Positions 52,781 through 62,721 are shown, counted from the first letter of the stretch. The stretch is DNA of 64,000 nucleotides from Methanolobus vulcani (GCF_900100715.1 NZ_FNCA01000002.1:372001-436000); one strand, 5' to 3'. Translations and numbers: made by a program. The notes: generated by a model not told the origin, from the sequence alone.

Positions 52781-53713
52781 ATGGCGCATTTTAAGCATAA
52801 GATCTCTTTAATCGTTCCCACAAGAAATCGTCAGGAACTCTTAAATAAAATGTTAAATAGTGTAGAAAAACAGACTGTTATGCCAGATCAGGTAATAATA
52901 GTGGATGGGAGCGACGAACCAATTGAAAATGATATCCAACATTTCTTATCGAAAGGTATTGATTACATACGTGTCTATCCGCCTTCCTTGACGAAACAGA
53001 GAAATGCAGGTTTCAAGGTTGTGAATGAGGGAATAACTCTTGTAGGTTATCTCGATGATGATATAGAGCTGGAAATGAATGCAGTTGAAAAACTGTTATC
53101 ATTTTGGGAAACATGTGCTGACGATATAGGGGGTACTTCTTTTAACATCACAAATAATCCAGTTCGAAAATCATTGACCAAACCTCTACTACGGTTTTTC
53201 ATGATAGAAAGCAATGTCCCTGGAAAAGTTCTCCGTTCAGGTTTTAATACCGGGGTTTATCCTCTTGAACAAAATACCTATTCTGAGTGGTTATGTGGGG
53301 GTGCAACAGTCTGGAAAAAAGACATTCTAGACAAATATGAATTCGATGAATGGTACAAAGGATGGGCCTACTATGAAGATGTAGAGTTTAGTCATAGAGT
53401 TGCAAGGAATTACAAGTTAGTCGTCCTTTCTGACGCACGTCTCGAGCACAACCCTCCTCCATACAATATTAAAAGGAACTATATTCTTGGTAAAATGGCA
53501 GTTATAAATCGCTATCATTTTGTAAAAAAGAATACTGATCTCTCGGTTTCTCTATATTACTGGTCGCTTATCGGTGAAATTACTATAAATATTATGCAAA
53601 GTATATGGGAGAGAAATTTAGGTGGATTTAGGTTAGCTTTTGGTAATATATCTGGTTTAATTGATATAGTGACAGGAAAACTTGTTCAAGTAGATGTTAA
53701 TTTTAGAAAATAA
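52781..53713 (+). CDS. GT2-family glycosyltransferase
   Basis: A 310-aa GT-A enzyme. ISLIVPTRNRQELLNKML is the nucleotide strand, VIIVDGSDEP follows, and the metal-binding motif is YLDDDIEL. CGGATVWKKDIL and GWAYYEDVEFSHR (acceptor/catalytic region) complete the fold. It has no clear membrane helices, so it probably works at the cytoplasmic membrane face on a lipid-linked glycan. It starts 4 bases after the radical SAM gene stop, implying one transcript. The sugar donor cannot be read from sequence. Confidence 0.88.
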   Translation: MAHFKHKISLIVPTRNRQELLNKMLNSVEKQTVMPDQVIIVDGSDEPIENDIQHFLSKGIDYIRVYPPSLTKQRNAGFKVVNEGITLVGYLDDDIELEMNAVEKLLSFWETCADDIGGTSFNITNNPVRKSLTKPLLRFFMIESNVPGKVLRSGFNTGVYPLEQNTYSEWLCGGATVWKKDILDKYEFDEWYKGWAYYEDVEFSHRVARNYKLVVLSDARLEHNPPPYNIKRNYILGKMAVINRYHFVKKNTDLSVSLYYWSLIGEITINIMQSIWERNLGGFRLAFGNISGLIDIVTGKLVQVDVNFRK

Positions 53714-53811
53714 TTCCAATGAGCTAGATTAGGCTATAGATAAGAATTTGTATTGTAAAGTATATTACTCCAAAGAACCTATCTACATTCTATAAATCAC
53801 AATGATCATCT

Positions 53812-54933
53812 ATGAGCATATTGTTCTTTCTATTGATTTTCACAACAGCAATTCCTGTTGTAGTTTACCTGATATATCTGATAATGGCTCTCAGTTCTAA
53901 GTATGTAGCTCCTCCAAAGCTTGATGAGTTGCCTGTGATAAGCATAGTTATCCCTGCTTTTAACGAAGAAGCTGTAATAGAAGACCGTGTAAATAATCTT
54001 GCATCAGTTTATCCTGTAGACAAAATGGAAATCATTGTCTCAAACGATGGTTCTTCTGACAACACTGAATCCATTGCTTCAAAGGTTTTAGCTGACCATT
54101 CCATTCAGGGAAGAGTCATAACTCATGAAAGGAGTGGTGTCAATAAAGCTATTAACAGAGGTATTGAGCACACAACTCATGATATTGTCGTAATCACAGG
54201 TTCAGATGGACTTTTTGATGAGAGAACGATTCCTGATCTGCTTTCAATTCTTCTGAGTAGCCCGGATGTAGGGGCTGTGTCAGGTGATCTTGTTCCTATT
54301 GCAAAAGGGGAATCCGTATTCTCTAACTCAGAAGCAGCTTACCGTTCTATTTACGGAAAAATATGTACATGGGAAAGCAAAGTTCATTCCACCTATTGTT
54401 TTAATGGTCCGGTTGTTGCATTTAAAAAAGAAGCATCTTCAACTTTAAATACGCGTAGGGGTGCTGATGATGCCAGTATGGCACTGGCTGTGATTAAAAA
54501 AGGTTACAAGTGTCAGTATGTACCGACAGCCAAATTCTATGAGTACGTTCCTGACCGCTTCTATGAACAGAGGAGACAGAAAATTAGAAGGGCTACAAGG
54601 CTCCTTGAAGCAACGTTTTTTAATAGAGACGTGCTTTCAACAAATTGCGGCAGATTCAAAACCATTGTATTTCCTTTAAGAGTGCTGATGTTTTTCGTAG
54701 TTCCAACAATGTTCTTCTTATCAGTAATACTGTGGGTTGTTTATCTATCTCTAATAAATCCTTTGTATGGTATTTCATTGATTATTCTTTTTGTTTTGGC
54801 AGTTATGTCAGGCAGTTTAAAGCCAAATGTCCTTTCTTCGTTCATAATTTATCAGGGTTACCTGTTCCTGGGCCTGTTCAATATGTTAAGGGATGTCCAT
54901 ATTTGGGAACCCACTGAAAGAGTAAAAATATGA
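53812..54933 (+). CDS. Membrane GT2 glycosyltransferase (processive-type layout)
   Basis: A 373-aa protein with an N-terminal membrane helix (about 2-25), a GT-A domain (ISIVIPAFNEEAVIEDR, IVSNDGSSDNT, GSDGLFDE as DxD-like, ADDASMAL) and the QRRQKIRRATR motif, a Q..RW-like membrane interface sequence. Two to three C-terminal helices follow (about 290-355). This is the layout of hyaluronan/cellulose-synthase-like or dolichol-phosphate-sugar enzymes with membrane anchors. It precedes the diacetamido-sugar trio and may use its product. Confidence 0.85.
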   Translation: MSILFFLLIFTTAIPVVVYLIYLIMALSSKYVAPPKLDELPVISIVIPAFNEEAVIEDRVNNLASVYPVDKMEIIVSNDGSSDNTESIASKVLADHSIQGRVITHERSGVNKAINRGIEHTTHDIVVITGSDGLFDERTIPDLLSILLSSPDVGAVSGDLVPIAKGESVFSNSEAAYRSIYGKICTWESKVHSTYCFNGPVVAFKKEASSTLNTRRGADDASMALAVIKKGYKCQYVPTAKFYEYVPDRFYEQRRQKIRRATRLLEATFFNRDVLSTNCGRFKTIVFPLRVLMFFVVPTMFFLSVILWVVYLSLINPLYGISLIILFVLAVMSGSLKPNVLSSFIIYQGYLFLGLFNMLRDVHIWEPTERVKI

Positions 54934-54955
54934 TTTAATAAAGAGCAATGGTCAT

Positions 54956-55573
54956 ATGTCAAAACATAATGCTATAATTGGAAAAGAATCAACTGTTCAG
55001 GATTTTGTGGAAATAGGTCTTTATCCTGATAATGCTGAAAAGACCTCAATTGGAGATAAATCAGTGATAAGATCACATTCTGTAATATACGGAGGAAACA
55101 AGATTGGAAATCGGTTCCAGACAGGACATGGCGCCCTTGTACGGGAGAACAATGTAATTGGTAACAATGTCAGTATTGGTTCTCATTCAGTGGTCGAACG
55201 TGAGAATAATATCGGTAATAATGTGAGGATACATTCGAATTGTTTTGTTCCTGAGTTCGTAATAATTGAAGACAATGTATGGATAGGTCCTTCAACCACA
55301 ATACTCAATGTTCTTCATCCCCCATGTCCTCGTTTTGAGGATTGCGCAAAAAGCGTACGTCTATGTAAGGGTTCAAAGATAGGGGGGAATGTTACCATAG
55401 GCCCCAGAGTAACAATTGGTGAGAATAGTCTTATTGGAATGGGTTCTGTTGTTACAAAAGATATACCTGCCAATGTACTGGCATATGGGAATCCTGCAAA
55501 AGTTATATGTCGTCTGGATGAGATGACATGTAAAGTAGGTTATTTTGAAGTTCCTTACGAATGGATTGAATAA
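54956..55573 (+). CDS. Left-handed beta-helix N-acetyltransferase (WbpD-like)
   Basis: A 205-aa hexapeptide-repeat acyltransferase. Repeated I-G-N-N-V units run from about residue 40 to 175 (NKIGNRFQTG, NVIGNNVSIG, NVTIGPRVTIG), with the end block GMGSVVTKDIPANVLAYGNPAKVI. With the next two genes it matches the WbpD-WbpE-WbpB route that turns UDP-GlcNAcA into UDP-diacetamido-uronic acid, where it acetylates the 3-amino group. It starts 22 bases after the GT2 gene. Confidence 0.85.
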   Translation: MSKHNAIIGKESTVQDFVEIGLYPDNAEKTSIGDKSVIRSHSVIYGGNKIGNRFQTGHGALVRENNVIGNNVSIGSHSVVERENNIGNNVRIHSNCFVPEFVIIEDNVWIGPSTTILNVLHPPCPRFEDCAKSVRLCKGSKIGGNVTIGPRVTIGENSLIGMGSVVTKDIPANVLAYGNPAKVICRLDEMTCKVGYFEVPYEWIE

Positions 55574-55638
55574 TTTATATATACTGAAGATTATTTATTA
55601 TCACTACTACTTATTCTTTTTAAAATGAGTTGAGATAA

Positions 55639-56712
55639 ATGCACATCAATCTAAGTGAAATGTACGTTGATGATGAGATTAAAAATACAGTGAACAATGT
55701 CCTTGATAGTGGACGATACATAAAAGGTGAGCAACTCCGGTCATTTGAAGAGGAATTCTCTGCCTTTTGCGGAGCAGACTACGGGATTGGTGTGAGTTCT
55801 GGTACATCTGCTGTTCTTCTGACGATGATGGCACTGGGAATAAAGGAAGGCGATGAGGTAATTGTTCCTTCTCATACATTCATTGCCACAGCCAGCCCTG
55901 CTAAATTCATGGGAGCTACACCTGTTTATGTTGATATTGATCCAATGACCTACACACTGGATCCTGAAAAGCTGGAATCTGTAATTACTGATAATACAAA
56001 GGCTATCATTGTAGTCCATCTGTATGGTCATCCGGCTGACATGGACAAGATAATGTCCATTGCCAGTAAGTATGATATATCAGTTATAGAAGACGCATGC
56101 CAGTCCCATGCGGCAGAATATAAAGGAAAGCGTACTGGTTCATTGGGTAATATGGCAGCATTCAGTTTCTTTCCTTCAAAGAACATGACAGTAGCCGGGG
56201 ATGGGGGTATGGTTCTTACATCAGATGAAGAATTGGCAACAAAAATGTCAATGTTAAGGGACCATGGCAGAACAGATAAATATCTCCATGAGATGCTTGG
56301 ACTAAACCTTAGAATGAGCGAACTGCCTGCATCAATTGGCAGGGTTCAACTAAAACATCTTCCCGAATGGACTAAAGCAAGGAGAAATGTTGCAGAGAAA
56401 TATACTTCTCTTTTAAAAGGTTTAGTAGAAACGCCTTCTGAGAAAGATTGGGCAAAACATGCTTATTATGTTTACACAATTCAGACTGATGATCGTGATG
56501 GATTACAATCACATCTCAACAAGAACGGCATAAGCACTGGTATATATTATCCGGTACCTGTTCACAGGCAGCCATGCATGGAAGCCGGAGTTTGTTCCTT
56601 GTCGGAGACAGATGCATGTGTTGACAGGATATTGTCCCTGCCAATGCACCCACAATTATCTGATGAGGAGATTGAGTACATTGCTGAGAAGGTACAGGAG
56701 TGGGTAAAATGA
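55639..56712 (+). CDS. DegT/DnrJ/EryC1 aminotransferase (WbpE-like)
   Basis: A 357-aa PLP enzyme. HINLSEMYVDDEIKNTV opens the fold, GVSSGTSAVLL binds phosphate, VIEDACQSHAAEYKG contains the Asp contacting PLP, and FSFFPSKNMTVAGDGG carries the Schiff-base Lys. NLRMSELPASIG is the usual active-site end. It would aminate C3 of a 3-keto UDP-sugar. It overlaps the oxidoreductase gene by 4 bases and differs clearly from the PseC-like aminotransferase at 33088. Confidence 0.88.
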   Translation: MHINLSEMYVDDEIKNTVNNVLDSGRYIKGEQLRSFEEEFSAFCGADYGIGVSSGTSAVLLTMMALGIKEGDEVIVPSHTFIATASPAKFMGATPVYVDIDPMTYTLDPEKLESVITDNTKAIIVVHLYGHPADMDKIMSIASKYDISVIEDACQSHAAEYKGKRTGSLGNMAAFSFFPSKNMTVAGDGGMVLTSDEELATKMSMLRDHGRTDKYLHEMLGLNLRMSELPASIGRVQLKHLPEWTKARRNVAEKYTSLLKGLVETPSEKDWAKHAYYVYTIQTDDRDGLQSHLNKNGISTGIYYPVPVHRQPCMEAGVCSLSETDACVDRILSLPMHPQLSDEEIEYIAEKVQEWVK

Positions 56713-57713
56713 CCGGTATTGGTGTTATAGGTACTGGTTACTGGGGCAAGAACCATGTTCGTACCTATAGCGAATTAGTTTCTGAAGGTGTTCTTGATCA
56801 TGTATTGATATGTGATATAAATGAAAAACGTGCAAAGGAACTTGGCAGTGCATTCAATATTGATTATCTGACTAATCACAAAGAACTTATTGACAATCCT
56901 GATATTGATGCTGTAAGCATTGTAACTCCTTCTCCGACTCATTTTGAGCTGGCTAAAGAGTTCATGGAAGCCGGGAAGGATGTACTTGTGGAAAAGCCAA
57001 TGACCATGGATATCGCTGAGGCGAAGGAATTGGTAAGGATATCAGAAGAGACTGGACAGATACTGATGGTTGGACATATATTCAGGCATCACCCTGCTGT
57101 AAAGGAATTAAAACACAGGATAAATATAGGTGAACTCGGTACCATCAGGCTTATTTCAAGCAATCGTCTTTCTTTTGGTGCACCGAGGAGTGATATGGGT
57201 GTTATATATGCTCTGGGAATACATGAAGTAGATATGTTCTGTTATCTGATGAATGTGGATTATCCGAAAAGTATCCTTGCAGATACCAGATGCACTTTGC
57301 AGCCAGAGATAGAAGAAACTGCAATGATATCAATGGAGTTCCATAATGCAACAGCCTATGCGTTCGAAAGCTGGCTGATGCCTGCTTCAGGAAAGCAGAG
57401 GGACCTTATTGTAGTGGGTTCGGAAAAGGTGGCAAAGATAGACTATCTGAAACCACAGGAACTTCAGATGTTCGACATACGTATTGCTGAACAGGATTTT
57501 GACGGTAAGACAAGTTTTAACGTTGAGAATGAAGGTTCATATACGATTCCAATTCCATACGCTGAACCCTTAAAAGAGGAATTGAAGAATTTTGTAGACT
57601 GCATAAGATCACGGTCCAGCCCTCTCTCAGACGGTATCATAGGGATGAGGGCAGTAGAAATGGCAGAAGCAGCCCTTAAGTCTGCTTCGATAAAAAGATC
57701 TGTTGAATTTTAA
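56709..57713 (+). CDS. Gfo/Idh/MocA oxidoreductase (WbpB/WlbA-like)
   Basis: A 334-aa NAD-dependent enzyme. TGIGVIGTGYWGKNHVRTY is very typical of WlbA/WbpB, followed by VTPSPTHFELAKEF, VEKPMTMDIAEA and GHIFRHHPAVKEL. It would oxidise C3 of UDP-GlcNAc uronic acid, after which the WbpE- and WbpD-like enzymes aminate and acetylate. The start is ATG 56709 in the ATGA overlap; a GTG at 56700 is less likely. UDP-GlcNAc 6-dehydrogenase (WbpA) is not in the window. It ends before a shared terminator-like hairpin. Confidence 0.87.
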   Translation: MTGIGVIGTGYWGKNHVRTYSELVSEGVLDHVLICDINEKRAKELGSAFNIDYLTNHKELIDNPDIDAVSIVTPSPTHFELAKEFMEAGKDVLVEKPMTMDIAEAKELVRISEETGQILMVGHIFRHHPAVKELKHRINIGELGTIRLISSNRLSFGAPRSDMGVIYALGIHEVDMFCYLMNVDYPKSILADTRCTLQPEIEETAMISMEFHNATAYAFESWLMPASGKQRDLIVVGSEKVAKIDYLKPQELQMFDIRIAEQDFDGKTSFNVENEGSYTIPIPYAEPLKEELKNFVDCIRSRSSPLSDGIIGMRAVEMAEAALKSASIKRSVEF

Positions 57714-57715
57714 TT

Positions 57716-57734
57716 GGATGTATAAAATGCATCC
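57716..57734. terminator. Hairpin between converging genes
   Basis: GGATGTA pairs with TGCATCC (one G-T pair) around a short loop. T-rich sequence follows on the plus strand. It lies between the converging oxidoreductase and gmd genes. Confidence 0.4.
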
Positions 57735-57751
57735 TTTATTGTTATAGACTT

Positions 57752-58720
57752 TTATTTTGATTTTTTTAATTTTTCAAGATCTGCATCGACCATCATTTCT
57801 ACTAGTTCTTTGAATTTGACCTTTGGTTCCCATCCGAGTACGTTCTTTGCTTTTGTAGCATCACCGAGTAGTAGCTGCACTTCTGCAGGTCGGACAAATT
57901 TAGGATCAACAACTACATATTTTTCCCAATCCAGCCCTGCTCTTGAAAATGCAAATTCTACTAATTCCTGTACAGAATGTGTTTCTCCTGTGGCAATCAC
58001 ATAGTCATCTGGTTTTTCTTGCTGGACCATACGCCACATAGCATCGACATAATCACCTGCAAATCCCCAATCTCTTCGTGCGTCAAGATTTCCAAGACGA
58101 AGTTCATTTGAAAGTCCGTATTTAATGCGTGCGACCCCGTCTGTTATTTTTCTGGTTACAAACTCTATCCCTCTTCGAGGAGACTCATGGTTGAACAAAA
58201 TTCCATTGCTTATGTGCATGTCATAACTTTCACGATAATTTACACATGCCCAATAACCGAAAACCTTTGAAAAACCATATGGACTTCTTGGATAAAATTT
58301 AGTATTCTCTGTTTGAGGTGTTTCTTGAACTTTTCCAAACATTTCACTAGAAGATGCTTGATACATGTGTGCTGAAGGTGCAAGATGCTTCACTGCTTCA
58401 AGTACACGTACAACACCTATTCCGGTGACATCAGCTGTATGTACCGGTTGATTCCATGAAGTACCTACAAAGGACTGGGCAGCAAGATTGTAAACCTCAT
58501 CTGGATCAGACACGCGCATTGCTTCATTAAGGGACGATTGGTCTGTAATATCTCCCTGAATAAGTTCTATACTGTTTATTATGTGATCTATTCTGGATGT
58601 GTTAGGGGAACTTAGTCTTCTGAGAATACCATATACATTATATCCTTTATCCAATAGTAGCTCCGCGAGATAAGATCCATCCTGACCGGAAATGCCTGTA
58701 ATCAATGCATTTTTTGACAT
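57752..58720 (-). CDS. gmd: GDP-mannose 4,6-dehydratase
   Basis: A 322-aa extended [25 protein letters not shown] is the classic Gmd opening. [20 protein letters not shown] (Tyr-x-x-x-Lys) and [10 protein letters not shown] follow. It makes GDP-4-keto-6-deoxymannose, the branch point to GDP-rhamnose, GDP-fucose and perosamine. GAGGATT precedes the ATG at 58720. manC lies upstream on the same strand, 65 bases away, and supplies GDP-mannose. No fucose synthase is nearby; the RmlD-like enzyme at 29698 could reduce the product. Confidence 0.95.
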   Translation of the reverse strand: MSKNALITGISGQDGSYLAELLLDKGYNVYGILRRLSSPNTSRIDHIINSIELIQGDITDQSSLNEAMRVSDPDEVYNLAAQSFVGTSWNQPVHTADVTGIGVVRVLEAVKHLAPSAHMYQASSSEMFGKVQETPQTENTKFYPRSPYGFSKVFGYWACVNYRESYDMHISNGILFNHESPRRGIEFVTRKITDGVARIKYGLSNELRLGNLDARRDWGFAGDYVDAMWRMVQQEKPDDYVIATGETHSVQELVEFAFSRAGLDWEKYVVVDPKFVRPAEVQLLLGDATKAKNVLGWEPKVKFKELVEMMVDADLEKLKKSK

Positions 58721-58785
58721 GTTTAATCCTCTTCTATAAAATATGCATAATTTTTAGTTACTATCTTTATTTATTGGGTTCAACG

Positions 58786-60153
58786 TCATGTTCTGCCGTA
58801 TTCATCATGGAATCTCACAATGTCGTTTTCATCCACGCACTCGCCTAATTGTACTTCTATTATCTCGAGTGGTATCTTCCCATCGTTAGATAGTCTATGT
58901 TTTTGCCCTGCTCTGATGAAAGTACTTTCTCCTTGTCTCAGGAAATATTCTTTTCCTTCTACCTCTACTGTAGCCATACCTTTGACGACCACCCAGTGCT
59001 CACTTCTGTGATAATGCATCTGCAGGCTCAATTTTTTCTTAGGTAGTACCGTTATGTTCTTTATCTTATGCCGGTCGGAGCTTTCCATTACCGTGTAAGA
59101 TCCCCATGGCCTATATACAGTCAGAGGTAGAGTGGCACGCACATCTTCTTTCTCTTTCAGATTACTTACGACTTCTTTTACCTTCTGACTGCTCTCTTTC
59201 GGACATACAAGTAATGCATCGGGCGTATCTATAACAATCATGTTATTGGTGTCTATAAGTGACACTATCTTATCGAGCTTTGAGTAAATTAGGTTGCCTG
59301 ATGAATTGATAAGCTCATAATCACAGTTGTATATGACATTACTATTCTCATCCTTGTCAAATTCTTCATAGATTGCATTGAAGTTACCAAGGTCACTCCA
59401 TCTGTCTTCTATTTTGACCACCGCCACATGGTCTGATTTTTCCATGATTCCATAATCAATGGAAATAGAAGGCATTCTCTCATAGATTTTGCCCACATCC
59501 TCTAAAGTCTGGAATATATCATAAATATCAGGGGCATGTTTTTTAAGTTCTTTAAAATATAGATCAGTGTCAAAAAGGAACATCCCACTGTTCCAGAGGC
59601 ATCCTTCTTGAATATATTTTCTTGCATCGGACATATCTGGTTTTTCCTTAAACTCCGACACTTTGAATCCAATCCCAAGTGGAATGCTTGGTTTGATATA
59701 CCCATAACCAGTGTGTGGAGATGTAGGCACTATTCCGAAAGTCAATAAGTACTCAGAGGCAAGTAATTCAGCATTCCTGATTGTCACCATTGCATTTTTG
59801 TCGAGTATATGGTCAGATGAAAATATTCCGACTACTGATTTTCCAAAGCGTTTTTTGATTTCATATATTCCATAAGAGATTGCAGGAAGTGTATTTCTGC
59901 CGATTGGTTCAAGCAGTAGATTGTCTTTCGGAATTTCATATCCTAATTCTTCTATCTGCCCGAGAACAAAGAATTTCTGTGACTCATTCGTTACTATAAA
60001 TATCTCGGAGATGTCTGATACTTCCAGACATCTGAGAATAGTATCCTGGAAAAATGATCTCTCTTTTAATTTTAAGAATTGTTTTGGATTTTTTTCACGG
60101 CTTAACGGCCAAAGACGGGTGCCTGAGCCACCAGCTAGTACAATGGATTTCAT
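58786..60153 (-). CDS. manC: Mannose-1-phosphate guanylyltransferase / mannose-6-phosphate isomerase
   Basis: A 455-aa bifunctional-type protein. The N-terminal nucleotidyltransferase has LAGGSGTRLWPLSREKNPKQF, SSDHIL and FKEKPDM. The C-terminal cupin (from about residue 345) has RPWGSYTVME, LSLQMHYHRSEHWVVVKG (metal His) and RLSNDGKIPLEIIEVQLG. It converts mannose-1-phosphate and GTP to GDP-mannose, and the cupin isomerises the 6-phosphate. A TATA box sits about 20-27 bases before the ATG, so translation may be leaderless. It feeds gmd directly downstream. Confidence 0.95.
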   Translation of the reverse strand: MKSIVLAGGSGTRLWPLSREKNPKQFLKLKERSFFQDTILRCLEVSDISEIFIVTNESQKFFVLGQIEELGYEIPKDNLLLEPIGRNTLPAISYGIYEIKKRFGKSVVGIFSSDHILDKNAMVTIRNAELLASEYLLTFGIVPTSPHTGYGYIKPSIPLGIGFKVSEFKEKPDMSDARKYIQEGCLWNSGMFLFDTDLYFKELKKHAPDIYDIFQTLEDVGKIYERMPSISIDYGIMEKSDHVAVVKIEDRWSDLGNFNAIYEEFDKDENSNVIYNCDYELINSSGNLIYSKLDKIVSLIDTNNMIVIDTPDALLVCPKESSQKVKEVVSNLKEKEDVRATLPLTVYRPWGSYTVMESSDRHKIKNITVLPKKKLSLQMHYHRSEHWVVVKGMATVEVEGKEYFLRQGESTFIRAGQKHRLSNDGKIPLEIIEVQLGECVDENDIVRFHDEYGRT

Positions 60154-60171
60154 GATTTGGGTCCGTATTAG

Positions 60172-60180
60172 TTATTTATA
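60172..60180 (-). promoter_or_regulatory. TATA-like box of the manC-gmd unit
   Basis: On the minus strand it reads CTATAAATAAC-like sequence about 20-27 bases before the ATG at 60153, with no Shine-Dalgarno between. This is the arrangement of a leaderless archaeal transcript. Confidence 0.45.
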
Positions 60181-60233
60181 GTTTTCAAATATCATTGCAA
60201 TTCTGTAACTTTTAAGTGTATTCTATTTAATTG

Positions 60234-61514
60234 TCACTGATTCTTATTTTTGTTTGCTGGTCTGTCATCGATTTGCTTTAAAATTGTTATTGCAATCGAA
60301 AATAGAATTGCAAACTTTATTGTGAAAAATAAAAAGGGAATAGATAGAAATACATTACCTAATTGATAGTAATGACCATTAGTGTATATTGAATTGTAAA
60401 GAAGCGGAAACTCTAGGTAAAACCAAGTTTGACAGAGGTAATGCAATATTACTCCTTTAGATGTATTCAATAAGAATAAGGAAAAAAACGGTGTAATCCA
60501 TAGGATATATTGTGGGCTGAATACTTGGTTGAGAATGACAAACAGGAATATGCTGGAGAAGATAAAAATGCTTACTGATTTATATGACTTTGAATTCAAT
60601 TTATAGTATTTGTATAATAAGATGATCTGGCCTATTAGCATGAGCAATGTGGCTGCATTTGCAGGTAATGAAAAATGGCTTATATTGGATAATATATAAT
60701 TTATGTAATAAATGAAGCTGTGTGCTAAAGGTTCTCTTCCAATTTGTAATTTGTAGGTCTCAATAAACATAGACGGATTATATGCAAAAAAAGGTAGCAT
60801 GACTGCTATGACTACTGCGGAGGAAATTGCTGCTTTTTTTGCTATGTATGAAAGCGGTTTATTGTTTTGATAATCAAAAATTAAATAATAGGGTATAGCA
60901 AAGACCGGGAACCATTTTGCCAGAAATGCCAGTGCTCCCCATATATATCCGGCTGTTTCTCTTTTGTATATGAAGAAGAATAGTGACAACATAAGTAAAA
61001 AGCTCGGGAAAGCATCGAATTTCGTTATTACAAAATATGCGGAAGAGAATGATGTAGCATAAAGTATGCCGGATAAAAAAGCACGTTTTTGACTATAATA
61101 TCTTAGTGCAATGAAGTAAACTAATAATGTTGTCAACATGTCAAGTATAGTCATGAACATCTGGTAAACATTAAGATAAGTATTCAGGTTTTGAGTTATG
61201 ATAGCAAATATCAGCGGAGTGAGAATCGGAACAAGCGCAAGCTGGGGATATTCGATAGAAAAATCTACATACGGAATCTGACCTTGATACGTATTCAAAG
61301 CATAGCCTAAGTATACTGAAATATCAAACAGATCTACAAATGAATTAAATACATTAGTTGTTATAAATATAATGACTATTTTTGTCAATATGGATACAAA
61401 AGCGAGTGTAAGGATATCCCGTTTTAATTTTCTTTTCTCTATATTTTCAAGAAGAATACCAAATAGACTATATTTCATGTTTGCATTTCTCTTTCGCGAA
61501 ACGTTCTTAACCAT
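60234..61514 (-). CDS. Multi-pass GT-C-like glycosyltransferase (GT87/DUF2029-type)
   Basis: About 426 aa with 10 or more hydrophobic helices. The first outer loop, DISVYLGYALNTYQGQIPYVDFS followed by EYPQ, is typical of GT87/PIG-M-like mannosyltransferases, with an Asp near the first helix end and a YP motif. YATSFSSAYFVITKFDAFPS is another conserved loop. It would add a sugar from a polyprenyl-phosphate donor on the outer face. The start is uncertain: the frame opens at TTG 61562, and ATGs lie at 61514 and 61478, none with a good ribosome site. Confidence 0.7.
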   Translation of the reverse strand: MVKNVSRKRNANMKYSLFGILLENIEKRKLKRDILTLAFVSILTKIVIIFITTNVFNSFVDLFDISVYLGYALNTYQGQIPYVDFSIEYPQLALVPILTPLIFAIITQNLNTYLNVYQMFMTILDMLTTLLVYFIALRYYSQKRAFLSGILYATSFSSAYFVITKFDAFPSFLLMLSLFFFIYKRETAGYIWGALAFLAKWFPVFAIPYYLIFDYQNNKPLSYIAKKAAISSAVVIAVMLPFFAYNPSMFIETYKLQIGREPLAHSFIYYINYILSNISHFSLPANAATLLMLIGQIILLYKYYKLNSKSYKSVSIFIFSSIFLFVILNQVFSPQYILWITPFFSLFLLNTSKGVILHYLCQTWFYLEFPLLYNSIYTNGHYYQLGNVFLSIPFLFFTIKFAILFSIAITILKQIDDRPANKNKNQ

Positions 61515-61640
61515 ACTTTTTAGATGTTTATGTCTGATAGATATAGTTTTCCCAAAATCCAATAATTTATTGGATTTACTTTTATAATGTTAAAATATTA
61601 ACTTCACGATGCAAAAATATCATATAAAAACACATTTGTC

Positions 61641-62606
61641 TTATTTTTGATTGCTATATATGTATACTATTGATCCAGTCAAGAGTACACTCCAGTAACT
61701 TATCAGGCGATCTAGGAGTGCAACAGCAGCTGCAATATTTGTGTCAACTCCCATTATTCCAAGTATAAATACTATAGAAACTTCAACTGCACCTAAACCA
61801 GCAGGTGTTAGGGGAATAGCAGTCAGCAAAGATGAAGCCAGGACTACAAATATGATTGCCGGAATGGCTAATTCAAGACCCATTGATTTTGTAACAAGTA
61901 AAAATCTGCTGGATTCGAAAAACCATGTTAATGCAGTTGTAACTATTACATAAAGCATTGTCTTTCTGTCTGAAAAGGAATCAAAGATACTGTCATGAAA
62001 GTTTATAAAATGAAAATGGAATTTCTCAGGTATTATTCTTAGCATTTTTTCTTTCATAGTTATAAAAAATACGAGCCCAACCATAATTATAACCAATAAT
62101 ATGTAGCCTATTTCTATTGAATGAAATATCTCATCAGGCATTTTATTTTTAAATAGCAGGAATCCGCTAATACTAAGAAGGACAAGTAATAAAAGGATGT
62201 CAAATATCCTTTCTATCATTATAGTTCCAATTGTATTTGATATAGGGGTATTAGTTTCTTTTTTAAGTAAGTGACTCCTATAAACATCACCCATTTTTGC
62301 AGGTACAATACTATTTGCAAACCATGACAAAAACACCATTTCTGTTACAGACAAAGTTCCAACATTAACATTTATGTTTTTCAGCAGTTTTTTCCATCTA
62401 AGTCCACGGATAAGAAATGAAATATAATGAACTACAATTGCCATTATAAATAGAGTCACATTAAGGTTTTTTGATGCTTTAAGAACTTCATTAATATCAA
62501 TGCTCTTTATTAGAAATGCGATGATAGCAAAAGATACTAAAAAGGAGATTATAGTTTTTTTGTCAATTACATTCCTGTAACTAAAAACTGTTTTATCGTT
62601 GTTCAT
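61641..62606 (-). CDS. YbhN/UPF0104 (AglD-like, LPG-flippase-like) membrane protein
   Basis: A 321-aa integral membrane protein with about 7-8 helices. The family pattern appears as VHYISFLIRGLRWKKLL, WFANSIVPAKMGDVYRSHLL, MIERIFDILLLL and AIPLTPAGLGAVE. Related domains occur in MprF (lipid flippase) and in haloarchaeal AglD. Its role here could be in lipid-linked sugar handling. GAAGGTCAT precedes the ATG at 62606. It is separated from the GT-C gene by about 127 bases and is divergent from the GT39-like gene. Confidence 0.82.
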   Translation of the reverse strand: MNNDKTVFSYRNVIDKKTIISFLVSFAIIAFLIKSIDINEVLKASKNLNVTLFIMAIVVHYISFLIRGLRWKKLLKNINVNVGTLSVTEMVFLSWFANSIVPAKMGDVYRSHLLKKETNTPISNTIGTIMIERIFDILLLLVLLSISGFLLFKNKMPDEIFHSIEIGYILLVIIMVGLVFFITMKEKMLRIIPEKFHFHFINFHDSIFDSFSDRKTMLYVIVTTALTWFFESSRFLLVTKSMGLELAIPAIIFVVLASSLLTAIPLTPAGLGAVEVSIVFILGIMGVDTNIAAAVALLDRLISYWSVLLTGSIVYIYSNQK

Positions 62607-62721
62607 TTATGACCTTCTCTTTATTATTCTGAATAAATAAATAATTATTCTCATGATCTCAGTGGAACTCGATACTGTTAAATACTATGTTTACAACTAA
62701 TTTTTAAATTATTTTATTGCA

